55,000 bases of DNA from positions 850,001 through 905,000 of the forward strand of contig NZ_JPOI01000001.1 in assembly GCF_000733845.1 (NCBI RefSeq), given 5' to 3'. A program made the position numbers and the translations under genes. Within the stretch, counting starts at the first letter, position 1; each line of letters begins with the position of its first letter. The notes under the pieces were generated by a model that did no database searches, was not told the DNA's origin, and worked only from the letters and a program-made list of their open reading frames with translations. This stretch comes from Geobacillus vulcani PSS1. GTDB taxonomy: Bacteria > Bacillota > Bacilli > Bacillales > Anoxybacillaceae. Of this stretch, positions 17,506-26,693 are shown one piece after another.

Positions 17506-19986
17506 CTATTGCGCCTTTTTCATATACATGTATGCCGGAATCGTTGCCCATTTCGGCGTATTGTGCCGAACTTTGGCGACAACGACGGTCATATCGTCTT
17601 CAATCTTGCCGCCGCATTGGCGGATCACTTCTTCCATGATCAAATCGGCGACTTCTTGCGGGTCGTTCGTTTTTAATTCTTGAATTTTCCGTTTCATCCA
17701 AACATCGTGATTTTCAACGTTCATCGGCCCTTCAAACACACCATCGCTCATCATAATGAGCAAATCCCCCGATTTCAGCTGCTCGGTGACGACATCAAAT
17801 TCCACTTCTTTAATGATGCCCATCGGCAAGTTGCTCGCTTCTACTTTCATCACCTTGTCACCGCGCTTAATGAAGCTTGGCGTCGATCCGATTTTCAAAA
17901 ACTTGGTCGCCGCGTTTTGCAAGTCGATGATGGCCAAATCCAGCGTCGCATACATATCTTCGGTCGTCCGCAATGCCAAAATCGAATTGATCGATTTGAT
18001 GGCAATCGACTCGTCCATTCCCGTCTGCAAAATCTTTTGCAACAGGCGCAGCGTTTCGCGGCTTTCGTAATGCGCCCGCTCCCCATTGCCCATGCCATCG
18101 CTGATGGCAACGGCGTACTTGCCGGTAGCAAGTTCAATTGTTGCATAACTGTCGCCAGAAATGAACCCCCCTCCTTTGGCGGCAAACGCGACGCCCGTTT
18201 CGACGACGAATGCTTTCGTCGAGCCGAAGGCAACGCGGCAGTAGCCGTTCGGGTAGGCGGCGCACTCTTCACGCTTAACGACGATCGTCTCTCCTAAAAT
18301 ATCTGACAGCATCGGCGCGATCAGTTTTTCGCACTCACCCCGCCCTTCGCAGTAAGGAATGCTCATTTCAATATCGATATTTCCTTTTTCCAAACTGTAA
18401 ATGTCGACATGGCCCACTTCGATGCCAAACTCTTGCAGCGCATGGTAAATTTGTTCTTCCTGCAAGTAATGGTTTTCCTGTTCTTTCTGCATTTCTTTGG
18501 CGAAATCGTTCATCACTTGCGAAACACCCAACAGCTGTTCAGCAACAAGCTTCCGGCTTTCGTGGATTTGCCGTTTGAGCTTGCGGTTGGCTTGATAAGC
18601 CACCATCTCTTTTTCAATCGCGTCGACAACTTTGCCGGCCTTGACGCAATACCGCTCCCACTCACGCAGCAACTGATGGTTTTGCACCAATGTTTTTTCG
18701 TCCGCCTCGCACATCATTTGCTTCATGTACGCATAGGTTGTACGAAAGTTGTCCGCCCAGCATTGCGCCTTTTTAAAGCACGTTTGGCACGTTTTTTCCG
18801 TGATGTCGCTCAAAAAATAGTCCACTTCACGGTCGCTGTATTCATTGGCATCCGGAAGCGGTTCGGGCGAAAAGCTTTCCGCCAGCGCCTGAAAGACATT
18901 GGAAAACTGCGAGACGCGTTGCACCGTCATATCGCGGATTTTCCGGACGTATTGTTGTTGCTCATTGATGTATTCTGCTGTGCCGGGAATGTATTTGGCG
19001 ATTTTCTCCGTCAGTGAACGAGATGTACCAAGAAACAGCATAATAGCGATGCCGGATTCAAGCAACGTCGACGCAAGCTCACTCTTCCCTTCGCCGTATA
19101 AACCGAGCAACAGCGTCGCGACGAGGAGGCCGAACGCCACTCCAGGTTTTCTTCCTTCCTTCAGCAACCCACCTAGCAGGCCGGCGAAAGCAAGCAAACT
19201 CATTTCCGACAAGTTGCCGACGTTCGCCAAGCTCAGCACAAGCCCCGTGACAACGCCAACGGTCGAGCCGGTCGCCGCCCCAGCGACAAACGCGAACAAT
19301 AAAACGAGATAGCGCGACATCACATGCTCGAGCGACAAACCGTACACAGCCCAGCCGATCATCCCGGTCAACATCGAGGCGAACAAAATGATCAACGAAA
19401 TGATTTCTTCTGCTCGCAACGCATGTTTATGCTTCTGTACCGTCAATAACGGGATGCTTTGCATAAAAATCAATGTCAATACAAGCGACAGCCCGGCTTC
19501 GACAACCGCCATGGCAACGCCGTAGACCGTCCGCTCCCCGAGCCAATAATAGGAGATCAGCCATTTGGCCGAAAGAGAGAGCACAAACACGACAAACGGA
19601 ACGATTTTCAGTGACTCACTGATCACCCTCCGCACCCATCCGTAAATAAAGAGAAAGCCAAAAATGGAAACACCGACAAACATCGCCACATCAAGCGACA
19701 GCGTCAAAGCGCCGGCCAACAGTGAGATCAGCGCAAAAGCGGCCTTGTCGCGGCGCAGCATATAGACCGAAACAAAAAATGGCAAAGCGAACGGGGTCAG
19801 CTTCGATAAAATCAACGCTCGTCCAAGCAAAAAGCCGACAAGAAGAAGCAAGAAGCCTTGATGGATGAACAGATGGCCAAGACGCAGCTTCACATGGCGC
19901 ATCCAGCGCGATACCGTGGCCTGCGTGTCACGAATTGGCACTTCCGAAATGCTGCGGCGCACCGTCCCTCTTTCTACTCTTTCCAT
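17506..19986 (-). CDS. spoIIE: Stage II sporulation protein E (PP2C-type phosphatase)
   Basis: An 826-residue protein with about ten N-terminal membrane segments (roughly 35-325), a central oligomerisation/FtsZ-interacting region, and a C-terminal PP2C-type phosphatase domain (AISDGMGNG, MMSDGVFEG). In B. subtilis it dephosphorylates SpoIIAA-P in the forespore, releasing sigma-F, and helps build the polar septum. AAAGGAGAGG is the ribosome site. The upstream region keeps the long-spacer promoter and Spo0A-box-like sites, so control by Spo0A is likely. Confidence 0.98.
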   Translation of the reverse strand: MERVERGTVRRSISEVPIRDTQATVSRWMRHVKLRLGHLFIHQGFLLLLVGFLLGRALILSKLTPFALPFFVSVYMLRRDKAAFALISLLAGALTLSLDVAMFVGVSIFGFLFIYGWVRRVISESLKIVPFVVFVLSLSAKWLISYYWLGERTVYGVAMAVVEAGLSLVLTLIFMQSIPLLTVQKHKHALRAEEIISLIILFASMLTGMIGWAVYGLSLEHVMSRYLVLLFAFVAGAATGSTVGVVTGLVLSLANVGNLSEMSLLAFAGLLGGLLKEGRKPGVAFGLLVATLLLGLYGEGKSELASTLLESGIAIMLFLGTSRSLTEKIAKYIPGTAEYINEQQQYVRKIRDMTVQRVSQFSNVFQALAESFSPEPLPDANEYSDREVDYFLSDITEKTCQTCFKKAQCWADNFRTTYAYMKQMMCEADEKTLVQNHQLLREWERYCVKAGKVVDAIEKEMVAYQANRKLKRQIHESRKLVAEQLLGVSQVMNDFAKEMQKEQENHYLQEEQIYHALQEFGIEVGHVDIYSLEKGNIDIEMSIPYCEGRGECEKLIAPMLSDILGETIVVKREECAAYPNGYCRVAFGSTKAFVVETGVAFAAKGGGFISGDSYATIELATGKYAVAISDGMGNGERAHYESRETLRLLQKILQTGMDESIAIKSINSILALRTTEDMYATLDLAIIDLQNAATKFLKIGSTPSFIKRGDKVMKVEASNLPMGIIKEVEFDVVTEQLKSGDLLIMMSDGVFEGPMNVENHDVWMKRKIQELKTNDPQEVADLIMEEVIRQCGGKIEDDMTVVVAKVRHNTPKWATIPAYMYMKKAQ

Positions 19987-20020
19987 TCCCGATCCTCTCC
20001 TTTACCTTCTATTACCCCCT

Positions 20021-20053
20021 ATTATATCGCTTGAATTGTCAGAAATTTGTCAA
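20021..20053 (-). promoter_or_regulatory. spoIIE promoter with 21-bp spacer
   Basis: TTGACA (20048-20053) and TATAAT (20021-20026) on the minus strand are both consensus but 21 bp apart. This is the unusual arrangement known for Spo0A-dependent spoIIE in B. subtilis, where sigma-A RNA polymerase needs Spo0A-P to use the site. Confidence 0.85.
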
Positions 20054-20078
20054 AACCACAGAGAAAAATAAAAAATCG

Positions 20079-20125
20079 TTCGACGTTTTCCACGACAAAA
20101 CGCGGTCAACAAGCTTGTTCCGACA
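20079..20125 (-). promoter_or_regulatory. Spo0A-box-like sites upstream of spoIIE
   Basis: Minus-strand matches to the 0A box TGTCGAA: CGTCGAA (20079-20085, 6/7), TGTCGTG (20091-20097, 5/7) and TGTCGGA (20119-20125, 6/7). They lie just upstream of the -35 element, as expected for activation. The weakest of the three may be chance. Confidence 0.55.
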
Positions 20126-20134
20126 GAAAGAGAT

Positions 20135-20178
20135 AAAAAAAGAAAAACGAGCATGTCGCTTGATGGCGCATGCTCGTT
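20135..20178 (-). terminator. Terminator after tRNA-Glu
   Basis: AACGAGCATG (20146-20155) pairs with CATGCTCGTT (20169-20178); on the minus strand the stem is followed by a U-rich tract (UUUUUCUUUUUUU). It ends the tRNA-Met/tRNA-Glu transcript ahead of the spoIIE control region. Confidence 0.88.
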
Positions 20179-20183
20179 TGCAA

Positions 20184-20255
20184 TGACCCGTACGGGATTC
20201 GAACCCGTGTTACCGCCGTGAAAGGGCGGTGTCTTAACCACTTGACCAACGGGCC
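20184..20255 (-). tRNA. tRNA-Glu (anticodon TTC)
   Basis: A 72-nt cloverleaf with acceptor GGCCCGT paired to ACGGGTC, anticodon TTC in loop CTTTCAC, and T-loop TTCGAAT. CCA is not encoded. B. subtilis has the same Met-Glu pair (trnSL) beside spoIIE. Confidence 0.96.
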
Positions 20256-20267
20256 ATTTTTGATTGT

Positions 20268-20344
20268 TGGTGGCGGTGGAGGGGATCGAACCCCCGACCT
20301 CACGGGTATGAACCGTACGCTCTAGCCAGCTGAGCTACACCGCC
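20268..20344 (-). tRNA. tRNA-Met, elongator type (anticodon CAT)
   Basis: A 74-nt cloverleaf plus encoded CCA (20268-20270). Acceptor GGCGGTG pairs with CACCGCC; anticodon CAT. A complete acceptor stem beginning with a G-C pair argues against initiator tRNA. A tRNA-Ile2 that is changed to lysidine also reads CAT, but the neighbourhood matches the B. subtilis elongator Met gene. Confidence 0.9.
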
Positions 20345-20447
20345 GTGCGACAACAGTTAATATCATAACGGAGGAAATGACGATTGTCAATACATATAGG
20401 CGGAAAATGCAGAGGGAAAATGTATCCTCTTATTCCATTAAGAAAAC

Positions 20448-20476
20448 AAAAAAAGCATCCATAACGACGGATGCTT
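20448..20476 (-). terminator. Terminator of yabR
   Basis: AAGCATCC pairs with GGATGCTT; on the minus strand the stem is followed by seven U residues. It lies about 50 bp after the yabR stop. Confidence 0.85.
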
Positions 20477-20523
20477 GTTTCCTCTATTTGTCATCCTTCA
20501 AACAATCGTTTTTCAGCAGCAAG

Positions 20524-20922
20524 TTACCCTCGTCTCGCTCCACGACCTCCCCGCTTCGACTCCGTATGACGGCGCAACGATGCCAATCGGTCTTCACTCT
20601 CTTTTAAGAATCGGCTGATTTTTTGTTCTAGGCTGTCCGCCGCGGAGCGGTCGTTTGTCCGATGGCGCGGCCGCTGCGAAGAAGGCGTGTCTTTTGCTTT
20701 GCGAATGGACAAACCGATTTTCCCATCTTGGCCGACGTTGATGACTTTGACATACACCATATCGCCGACTTTCAGATGATCGTTGATATCTTTGACATAG
20801 TTATCGGCTACCTCGCTAATGTGAACGAGTCCTGTAACCCCCTCCGGCAGCTCCACAAACGCCCCAAATTTCGTAATGCCCGTGACCTTGCCTTGTAACT
20901 TGCTGCCTACTTCAATCGACAT
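20524..20922 (-). CDS. yabR: S1-domain RNA-binding protein YabR
   Basis: A 132-residue protein with one S1 (OB-fold) domain at about 5-72 (VGSKLQGKVTGITKFGAFVELPEGVTGLVHISEV), followed by a charged, disordered tail. S1 domains bind single-stranded RNA; such small S1 proteins are found with ribosomes or RNA decay factors, but the exact role is not known. Position between divIC and the tRNA-Met/Glu pair equals that of B. subtilis yabR. Confidence 0.92.
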   Translation of the reverse strand: MSIEVGSKLQGKVTGITKFGAFVELPEGVTGLVHISEVADNYVKDINDHLKVGDMVYVKVINVGQDGKIGLSIRKAKDTPSSQRPRHRTNDRSAADSLEQKISRFLKESEDRLASLRRHTESKRGGRGARRG

Positions 20923-21004
20923 AAAAAAAGTGCTCCTCCTTAAAACGCTTTAAAGATGGTGTTTTTTTCATTATAGCGAATGAAAAAAATGCGTGTCAAT
21001 ATGA

Positions 21005-21030
21005 CGAATGCCCGATAAAACGGGCATTCG
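21005..21030 (-). terminator. Hairpin after divIC
   Basis: A perfect 10-bp inverted repeat (CGAATGCCCG at 21005-21014 with CGGGCATTCG at 21021-21030) 8 bp after the divIC stop. There is no U-run directly behind it, so termination is probable but not certain. Confidence 0.55.
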
Positions 21031-21038
21031 CAAGCAAA

Positions 21039-21410
21039 TTATTTTTCCGGCAAGACGAAAATCATTTCTCCGTCTTTCGATAAGTAATATTGTTTCCGCG
21101 CCAGCTCGGCGATATAGTCATCATCATGCAACTTTTTCATTTCCTCTTTTAGTTGCTTTTCCTTCCGTTCAAGCTCGGCGAGCTGCTCTTTCAGCTTTTG
21201 CTGTTCCGCCGTTTTTTCATCGATCGCCTTCTCTTGCGAGTGCAAGGTGTAGACAAGAGCGGAGGCGAACATCGCAAACAACAACGACCATACAACCAAA
21301 CGAACAGCGACAGCCCGCCGTCTTCTCGCCGCCTTCTGCTTTTTCTCCTCATGCTCCGCTATGTACGTCGACGGCAGCTTCGTCACATTCGTTCTCCGGG
21401 GCACGTTCAT
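21039..21410 (-). CDS. divIC: Cell division protein DivIC (FtsB-like)
   Basis: A 123-residue bitopic membrane protein: short cytosolic N-terminus, one membrane helix (about 35-56), then a coiled coil (59-95) and a small extracellular C-terminus. It forms a divisome complex with FtsL and DivIB. The frame is open to 21446, but ATG 21410 (MNVPRRTNVTKLP) is preceded by AGAGGTG and lies just after the yabQ stop. In B. subtilis DivIC is needed for both vegetative and sporulation septa. Confidence 0.95.
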   Translation of the reverse strand: MNVPRRTNVTKLPSTYIAEHEEKKQKAARRRRAVAVRLVVWSLLFAMFASALVYTLHSQEKAIDEKTAEQQKLKEQLAELERKEKQLKEEMKKLHDDDYIAELARKQYYLSKDGEMIFVLPEK

Positions 21411-21426
21411 CGCGTTTACACCTCTT

Positions 21427-22059
21427 TTACTCGCGCCATTTTGCAAACCACATGCTTATTTTCTCTTTTGTATTCTTGATTTGTCCAGCAAATCCTTTTA
21501 AACGGCGAAAAAATTTTTCCACCCCGGCTCGTCTTTGCGGCGGCACCCGCCGCCAAATGATGATGCCCGTCCAACGCAACGGCGCAAGCAAAAGGCGGAT
21601 CATCTTCCAAACAGCCAGCAGCACAAACCGAACGATCCACAGCAAAAGCCGCCAAGCGATCAAGAGAAGTGCCAGCCCCATTTGCCCAAGGAGGACGAGC
21701 GGGCGTATGATCATGAGGCGGAACAGCTGAGCGAGCGTCTGTCCGAGTCTTACCGCCAGCCCAATGAGCCACTCGAGCACCCGAACATACCAGAAGCGAA
21801 GCAAGCTTTGATAAGCGGCATATCCGCATAAAAGGGCGAGAAACAAATAAAAGCGAAGCTCGCCTTCATTGACGAACAGAAGCACATAAAACACGATGAG
21901 CGCCTGCACCGCCCAAAACAGCACGTCATTCACAAAGACGAGCCAGTGCGCCCGCTCATGCCGTTTCAACATCCGGCTGTACGTATCCCACGCCAGGCCA
22001 AGCCAGCCGCCCATGCCAATCATCGCCAGCATGGTGTACAGCTGTATGCTGACATTCAT
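21427..22059 (-). CDS. yabQ: Spore cortex biosynthesis protein YabQ
   Basis: A 210-residue polytopic membrane protein. Hydrophobic segments occupy much of residues 5-150 (YTMLAMIGMGGWLGLAWDTY near the start), followed by a basic C-terminal tail. In B. subtilis it is made under sigma-E and is needed for cortex formation. Its ATG overlaps the yabP stop by 4 bp, so yabP and yabQ are coupled. Confidence 0.94.
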   Translation of the reverse strand: MNVSIQLYTMLAMIGMGGWLGLAWDTYSRMLKRHERAHWLVFVNDVLFWAVQALIVFYVLLFVNEGELRFYLFLALLCGYAAYQSLLRFWYVRVLEWLIGLAVRLGQTLAQLFRLMIIRPLVLLGQMGLALLLIAWRLLLWIVRFVLLAVWKMIRLLLAPLRWTGIIIWRRVPPQRRAGVEKFFRRLKGFAGQIKNTKEKISMWFAKWRE

Positions 22060-22361
22060 TTGAACAACTTGCTAAAGAATCCTTTAGCCTTCTCCTGATG
22101 GTCATCTAAATAAACGAGGTCGAAAATGCGCCCCTTAATCGAAACAACACCTTTGTCGACATCTAAGTTTTTCATCTGCAAGTTTTGCCCGCGAATGGCC
22201 AAAAAACCCATGACCGTCTCCAGCAAAAACTCCTCGTTATCAAAGCTCTCGACTTGTTTCACCCCGGTGATGTCAAGAAGGCGCCGGCCGCGCATGATCA
22301 CATCATGTTCCTGAACCGGACCTTTGTTCGTGCTTCCGCCAAATTCATCGTGTCGACTCAT
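22056..22361 (-). CDS. yabP: Sporulation protein YabP
   Basis: A 101-residue protein with the YabP/YqfC fold signature (RGRRLLDITGVKQVESFDNEEFLLET, then a C-terminal DLVYLDDHQEKAKGFFSKLF). In B. subtilis it works with YabQ in cortex assembly. Earlier in-frame ATGs exist up to 22382; ATG 22361 is chosen because a GGGGG ribosome site lies 7 nt upstream and the length then agrees with relatives. No clear sigma-E promoter was recognised upstream. Confidence 0.92.
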   Translation of the reverse strand: MSRHDEFGGSTNKGPVQEHDVIMRGRRLLDITGVKQVESFDNEEFLLETVMGFLAIRGQNLQMKNLDVDKGVVSIKGRIFDLVYLDDHQEKAKGFFSKLFK

Positions 22362-22483
22362 GTTCATCCCCCGCATTTCCATTTAGTATAGAAAGCTGGC
22401 AAGGCCAACCGCCTTTTCTCATCCATTGTTTGTACCATATGTATGTCAGCGGGGGATGGTTTAGAACAAGCCTGCAGGACAAA

Positions 22484-22765
22484 TTAGACGTCGTCTTGTT
22501 CCGGCGCCGGAGCGGTCCGTTCTTCGCTGATCAATTCGTACAGCCCGGCCGCCTCCTCTTTTTTTGTTGTTTCTTTTAGATCCGTCACTTTTACCGTTAC
22601 CCGCTTTTGTCCAAATTGAATCGTCAATTCATCACCGACTTTCACATCGGAGCTCGCTTTGGCGACATGACCGTTGATCCACACTCTCCCTTGATCGGCG
22701 ATTTCCTTCGCCATCGTGCGGCGTTTGATGAGGCGGGACACTTTTAAAAATTTATCAAGGCGCAT
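22484..22765 (-). CDS. rqcP: RqcP (YabO), S4-domain ribosome quality control factor
   Basis: A 93-residue protein with an S4 RNA-binding domain at the N-terminus ([36 protein letters not shown], written here as the domain start; about 1-60). In B. subtilis RqcP works with RqcH to add Ala tails to stalled nascent chains on 50S subunits. The start at 22765 has AAGGGGGATG as ribosome site. The frame extends much further upstream but only as an overlap of yabN. It lies 13 bp after yabN, so both are one unit. Confidence 0.94.
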   Translation of the reverse strand: MRLDKFLKVSRLIKRRTMAKEIADQGRVWINGHVAKASSDVKVGDELTIQFGQKRVTVKVTDLKETTKKEEAAGLYELISEERTAPAPEQDDV

Positions 22766-22778
22766 TGCATCATCCCCC

Positions 22779-24239
22779 TTACCGTTCGTTTTCTTTGGCT
22801 TCTTCCCAAAAACGATCGAGTTCGGCAAGCGAAAACGAGGTGATCGACCGACCGCTTTTTCGCACTTGTTCCTCGATGTAAGCGAAACGTCGGGCAAATT
22901 TGTCGTTGGCCATTTGCAGCGCTTCTTCCGGTTGAATCCCGTAATAACGGGCGAGATTGATGAGCGCGAACAAAAGATCGCCAAACTCGCCGACAAGCCG
23001 ATCCCGACGGCCGCTGGACGTTTCGGCTCGAAACTCGGCCATTTCTTCTTCGATTTTTTGCCATATCGGCGCGGCATCATCCCAATCAAACCCAACTTTC
23101 GCCGCTTTTTCCTGCAGCTCGTACGCCCGCATCGTCCCAGGCAGACTTTTCGGGATGTCAGCAAGGATCGACTCCGACTGTCCATCGCCCTTTTCTTTCT
23201 CCTTGATTTTCTCCCAGTTTGCTACCACTTGTTCGGCCGTCTCGGCCGTGGCATCGCCAAACACATGCGGGTGGCGTCGGATCATTTTCGCCGTCAGTGT
23301 GCGGATGACGTCGTCGATCGAAAACAACCCTCGGTCGGCGCCGATTTGCGCATGGAGCATCACTTGCAGCAATACATCGCCGAGCTCTTCGACCATATGA
23401 TCATCGTCGCCCTCGTCAATCGCCTCGAGCAGCTCATACGCCTCCTCAAGCAAATAGCGCTTCAACGATGCATGCGTCTGCTTCCGATCCCATGGACAGC
23501 CGTTCGGCCCCCTCAGCATGGCGATGACGCGGCGCAATGTTTCAAACCGATGGTAAAGCAACGACTCATTCTTCACCGGCGGCACATAGACGCTCGTCAA
23601 GTTATCAAGCCCCGTCTTGCGGTCCAACTCATAAAGCGGCACTCGCTTCACTTGTTCATCCTTCGTTCCTGCTGCGGTGACAATGTAGACCGGGTAATCA
23701 TCAGGAAGCTGCTCCATCAAGGAAAGCTTCACGTTCGAGGCCACAAACGGGTCGTACACTTGACAAAAGACGGCATGAAGAGAAGGCGACCACTCTTCCC
23801 CTTGGAACGCCGTCGCATCCAACAGCTGAAACCCCTCAATCGGATCGATGCGCACCGCCGTAAACAGCGCATCCAAAAAGCTTTGGCCGCCTTCGATGAC
23901 AACTCGGCAGACGCCGTTCTGCTCAGCTTCGAAAAGAAGTTGCACCGTCCGCTCGGCGACAAGCGGATGGCCGGGAACAGCGTAAAACACATCGCCGCGC
24001 TTCGCCTGTTCTGTCAGTCGATCGACGATTTCTGCGTACACATCCGCAAACTGCTCGTGCTTTTCATACACTTCATCAAATGACGTAAACACCATTCCTT
24101 CCCCTTCGAGCCATTTGGCTGCCGGATGTTCTTTCGTCCGCAAAAAGAGCGGATGCGCCTGTTTCAATTTTCGGTACACGCCGACCGGCAGCTGCTCCAC
24201 ATCTCCGGCGCCGAGGCCGAACACATAAATCGTATTCAT
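22779..24239 (-). CDS. mazG: YabN: tetrapyrrole methylase-like / MazG NTP pyrophosphohydrolase fusion
   Basis: A 486-residue two-domain protein. The N-terminal part (about 1-215) is a SAM-dependent tetrapyrrole methylase-like fold ([15 protein letters not shown]). The C-terminal part has two MazG units; [16 protein letters not shown] carries the metal-binding EExxE/ExxD pattern. MazG domains hydrolyse (d)NTPs to monophosphates and remove aberrant nucleotides. The methylase activity is unproven. Start codon follows GGAGGCAGGTG. It sits 6 bp from the flippase gene. Confidence 0.93.
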   Translation of the reverse strand: MNTIYVFGLGAGDVEQLPVGVYRKLKQAHPLFLRTKEHPAAKWLEGEGMVFTSFDEVYEKHEQFADVYAEIVDRLTEQAKRGDVFYAVPGHPLVAERTVQLLFEAEQNGVCRVVIEGGQSFLDALFTAVRIDPIEGFQLLDATAFQGEEWSPSLHAVFCQVYDPFVASNVKLSLMEQLPDDYPVYIVTAAGTKDEQVKRVPLYELDRKTGLDNLTSVYVPPVKNESLLYHRFETLRRVIAMLRGPNGCPWDRKQTHASLKRYLLEEAYELLEAIDEGDDDHMVEELGDVLLQVMLHAQIGADRGLFSIDDVIRTLTAKMIRRHPHVFGDATAETAEQVVANWEKIKEKEKGDGQSESILADIPKSLPGTMRAYELQEKAAKVGFDWDDAAPIWQKIEEEMAEFRAETSSGRRDRLVGEFGDLLFALINLARYYGIQPEEALQMANDKFARRFAYIEEQVRKSGRSITSFSLAELDRFWEEAKENER

Positions 24240-24245
24240 CGCCTA

Positions 24246-25796
24246 TCACCTGCCTCCTAATCGTAGACGGAATTTATTAGCCAATGGGAAAGCAGCCAAC
24301 TCCTGTTCAGAAAAAACATGGCCTTTCACAATACATGCAAGGTAGACGGAAGCACCGATGGCAACGCCGCCAAACGTCTCGATAGCCGCCCATAGCCGCC
24401 CCTCGCCTAAACCGTCCACCAGCCACCGATACCCATGCAAGACGACGGCCATCATAGCGGCCGCTTTCACGGTTGGGTACATGTATTTCCGGCCCGCCGC
24501 CCGATATTCGCGCGGCAAAAAGGCGTATAAAAAGCCCGCCATGAGCGCATAAGCACCCATCGTCGCCGCGGCGGCGCCAAGCGCTCCAAACCGCGGAGCA
24601 AACCAATGCATAAGCGCGACCTTCCCCGCCACTGCCAACGCCACGCCGGCAGCGGCCGTCCATTCCCTCCCCATCCCTTGCAATAATGCAGAGGCGGTCA
24701 ACGCGATCGTCGTAAAAAAGACAGAAGCAGACAAGACAGCAAGCATCGTTGACCCATCATCATTTTCAAACAACATCGCATTGATCGGTCGAATAAGGCA
24801 AATGAGCCCTAACGAAGCGCCAAGCCCAATGACAACAGCGAGCCGGATGGACAACGCTCCATAGGCAAAAGCGGCGCCTTGGCGACGGGAACTGGAGATA
24901 AACGGAACAAGCGTCAATGAAAACGACGTGCCGACGACCGTGCCGAGCTGAATGAGCGGCTGACCGCGGTCGTACACTCCTTTTAGCCGCTGCACTTCGT
25001 TGAGCCTTGCCCCTGCTTCCTGTAAAAGCGGAACGAATAAAAATGAATCAACGAGTGGAATCAGTGTCAACGCCATATTCGTTAAGCAAATGACCGTCCC
25101 GGCTGTCAATAAACGCCGTCCCACCTCTCGATCCCAAGCTGGCGGCGTGCGGCCCTCCGTTTTTATCCGCTGGCGCCGGGACAGGAAGAAAAGCAAAATG
25201 AAAAGCGCTGCCGCCATGCCTACTAGCGTTCCTGCGACCGCCGCCATGCCGCAAGCATAGACGTCGGCGCCGCGCTGCACCGCTCCATACGACAGCCCTA
25301 AAATCGCCGTCACCCGGACGAATTGCTCGCCAACTTGGGACGCCGCCGTCGGCGTCATATCATGCCGCCCTTGGAAATAGCCGCGCAACAACGCGATGGG
25401 CGGAAACAGCAAAAACGAAAACGAAAGCAAGCGCACGAGCGGCATAAGCCGTCCATCGCCCATCGCCGAGGCAATCACCCCCGCCCCTCGATACAGCGAG
25501 GCAAACAGGATGACGCCAAGAACGCTTAACACCAACAAAGCGACGCGCACGGCGGCGGCAGCGGCCGCTTCATCCTGTCCCGCCAACCGCTCGGCGACAA
25601 GCTTCGAGACGGCAACCGGGTAGCCCGTCAGCGAGAGTGCGACGACGATGCCATAAATCGGGTACACTTGTTGATAAATATAAAAACCAATGTCCCCGAC
25701 CATATTTTGATATGGAACACGGTACAAAGCGCTTAATAGTTTCGCGGCCAAAGCGGCGGCCGTTAAGATCGCGGCCCCTTTCCATACGTTTCCCAT
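24246..25796 (-). CDS. yabM: Polysaccharide/lipid flippase of the MOP superfamily (SpoVB/YabM-like)
   Basis: A 516-residue membrane protein with 12-14 hydrophobic segments, beginning GNVWKGAAILTAAALAAKLLSALYRVPYQN, a typical MVF/MurJ family N-terminus (written here only to locate the domain). Members flip lipid-linked sugars across the membrane. The position between spoVT and yabN equals B. subtilis yabM; that protein is a paralogue of SpoVB, and the substrate is not known. ATG 25796 is chosen because AGGGGAG stands before it; the frame continues ten codons upstream. Confidence 0.88.
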   Translation of the reverse strand: MGNVWKGAAILTAAALAAKLLSALYRVPYQNMVGDIGFYIYQQVYPIYGIVVALSLTGYPVAVSKLVAERLAGQDEAAAAAAVRVALLVLSVLGVILFASLYRGAGVIASAMGDGRLMPLVRLLSFSFLLFPPIALLRGYFQGRHDMTPTAASQVGEQFVRVTAILGLSYGAVQRGADVYACGMAAVAGTLVGMAAALFILLFFLSRRQRIKTEGRTPPAWDREVGRRLLTAGTVICLTNMALTLIPLVDSFLFVPLLQEAGARLNEVQRLKGVYDRGQPLIQLGTVVGTSFSLTLVPFISSSRRQGAAFAYGALSIRLAVVIGLGASLGLICLIRPINAMLFENDDGSTMLAVLSASVFFTTIALTASALLQGMGREWTAAAGVALAVAGKVALMHWFAPRFGALGAAAATMGAYALMAGFLYAFLPREYRAAGRKYMYPTVKAAAMMAVVLHGYRWLVDGLGEGRLWAAIETFGGVAIGASVYLACIVKGHVFSEQELAAFPLANKFRLRLGGR

Positions 25797-25884
25797 CGGA
25801 TTTCTCCCCTCGCATAGACAACCCACTCAACGTAGACGCCGGGGGCGATGGAAGCCGCCAAGCGCCATCATAGCTACGCTCGAT

Positions 25885-25914
25885 ATTATAGCGCAACTTC
25901 CGCTTGTTGGACAA
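25885..25914 (-). promoter_or_regulatory. Probable sigma-A promoter of the yabM-yabN-rqcP unit
   Basis: TTGTCC (25909-25914), 18 bp, TATAAT (25885-25890) on the minus strand, about 90 bp before yabM. The consensus -10 suggests vegetative expression of yabM, yabN and rqcP. The rest of 25915-26033 shows nothing that I recognise. Confidence 0.5.
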
Positions 25915-26033
25915 AGATGATGGTCAACTCGCACGGCTTTATGGAGCTGTTCCGCAAGCCAGGCGGACGAAAAAAGCAGGATGTGAAGCGATTCCAGGAT
26001 CCAAGGACATCTGACACCCCATTTGCCGGGCGG

Positions 26034-26062
26034 AAAAAAAGGCAGCCTGTGAAGCTGCCTTT
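26034..26062 (-). terminator. Terminator of spoVT
   Basis: AAGGCAGC pairs with GCTGCCTT; on the minus strand seven U residues follow (26034-26040). It begins 10 bp after the spoVT stop. Confidence 0.88.
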
Positions 26063-26072
26063 GTCATTTCGT

Positions 26073-26609
26073 CTATTGTTCCATTTGTCGAGCCAAAAAG
26101 CTGGCGGCTGTTTCTACTGCTTTATGTTCCACTTCACCGAGCGTTTTTTCGCGCGATAAAATGATGACTGCTCCGATCGGATCGCCGTTGGCGACAATCG
26201 GACCGATCGTATACGACTTCAACGTTTCCGTCATCCCGTCAACGAGCTCGACTTCCCCTTCCTCCGTATGGAGGATGGAATTGCGGTCTTCCATCGCTTT
26301 TTCCACCAACGGGCTGACGCTTTTGTTCATATACTCTTTTTTCGAAACGCCAGCGACAGCGATGTATACATCGCGGTCGCAAATGAGCACAGGCTGGCCA
26401 AGGCTGTCAAACAGTGCTTCAGCGTACTCTTTGGCAAAGTCGCCTAATTCACTGATCGGCGAATATTTTTTCAAAATGACTTCTCCATCGCGGTCAACAA
26501 ATATTTCGAGCGGATCTCCTTCGCGAATGCGCAACGTTCTGCGAATTTCTTTCGGAATGACAACTCTTCCTAAATCATCAATGCGGCGAACAATACCGGT
26601 TGCTTTCAT
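26073..26609 (-). CDS. spoVT: Stage V sporulation transcription factor SpoVT
   Basis: A 178-residue forespore regulator. Residues 1-52 are an AbrB-type swapped-hairpin DNA-binding domain (ATGIVRRIDDLGRVVIPKEI), closely like AbrB at 45891; residues 55-178 form a GAF-like sensory domain. In B. subtilis it tunes sigma-G genes, including ssp genes such as sspF. The frame is open to 26693, but the conserved N-terminus MKATGIV sets the start at 26609. A sigma-G-type promoter lies 85 bp upstream. Confidence 0.97.
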   Translation of the reverse strand: MKATGIVRRIDDLGRVVIPKEIRRTLRIREGDPLEIFVDRDGEVILKKYSPISELGDFAKEYAEALFDSLGQPVLICDRDVYIAVAGVSKKEYMNKSVSPLVEKAMEDRNSILHTEEGEVELVDGMTETLKSYTIGPIVANGDPIGAVIILSREKTLGEVEHKAVETAASFLARQMEQ

Positions 26610-26693
26610 GCCTTGTATACCCTCACTTTCATCTAGGATTTGAAGGATACTCCGATGAACCCTTGTTAATGAGGAATTCACCATTGTTGTCAT

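Noticed and set aside
22716..24083. 455-codon plus-strand frame
   Set aside because: Antisense shadow of yabN/mazG; no ribosome site and no recognisable domain.
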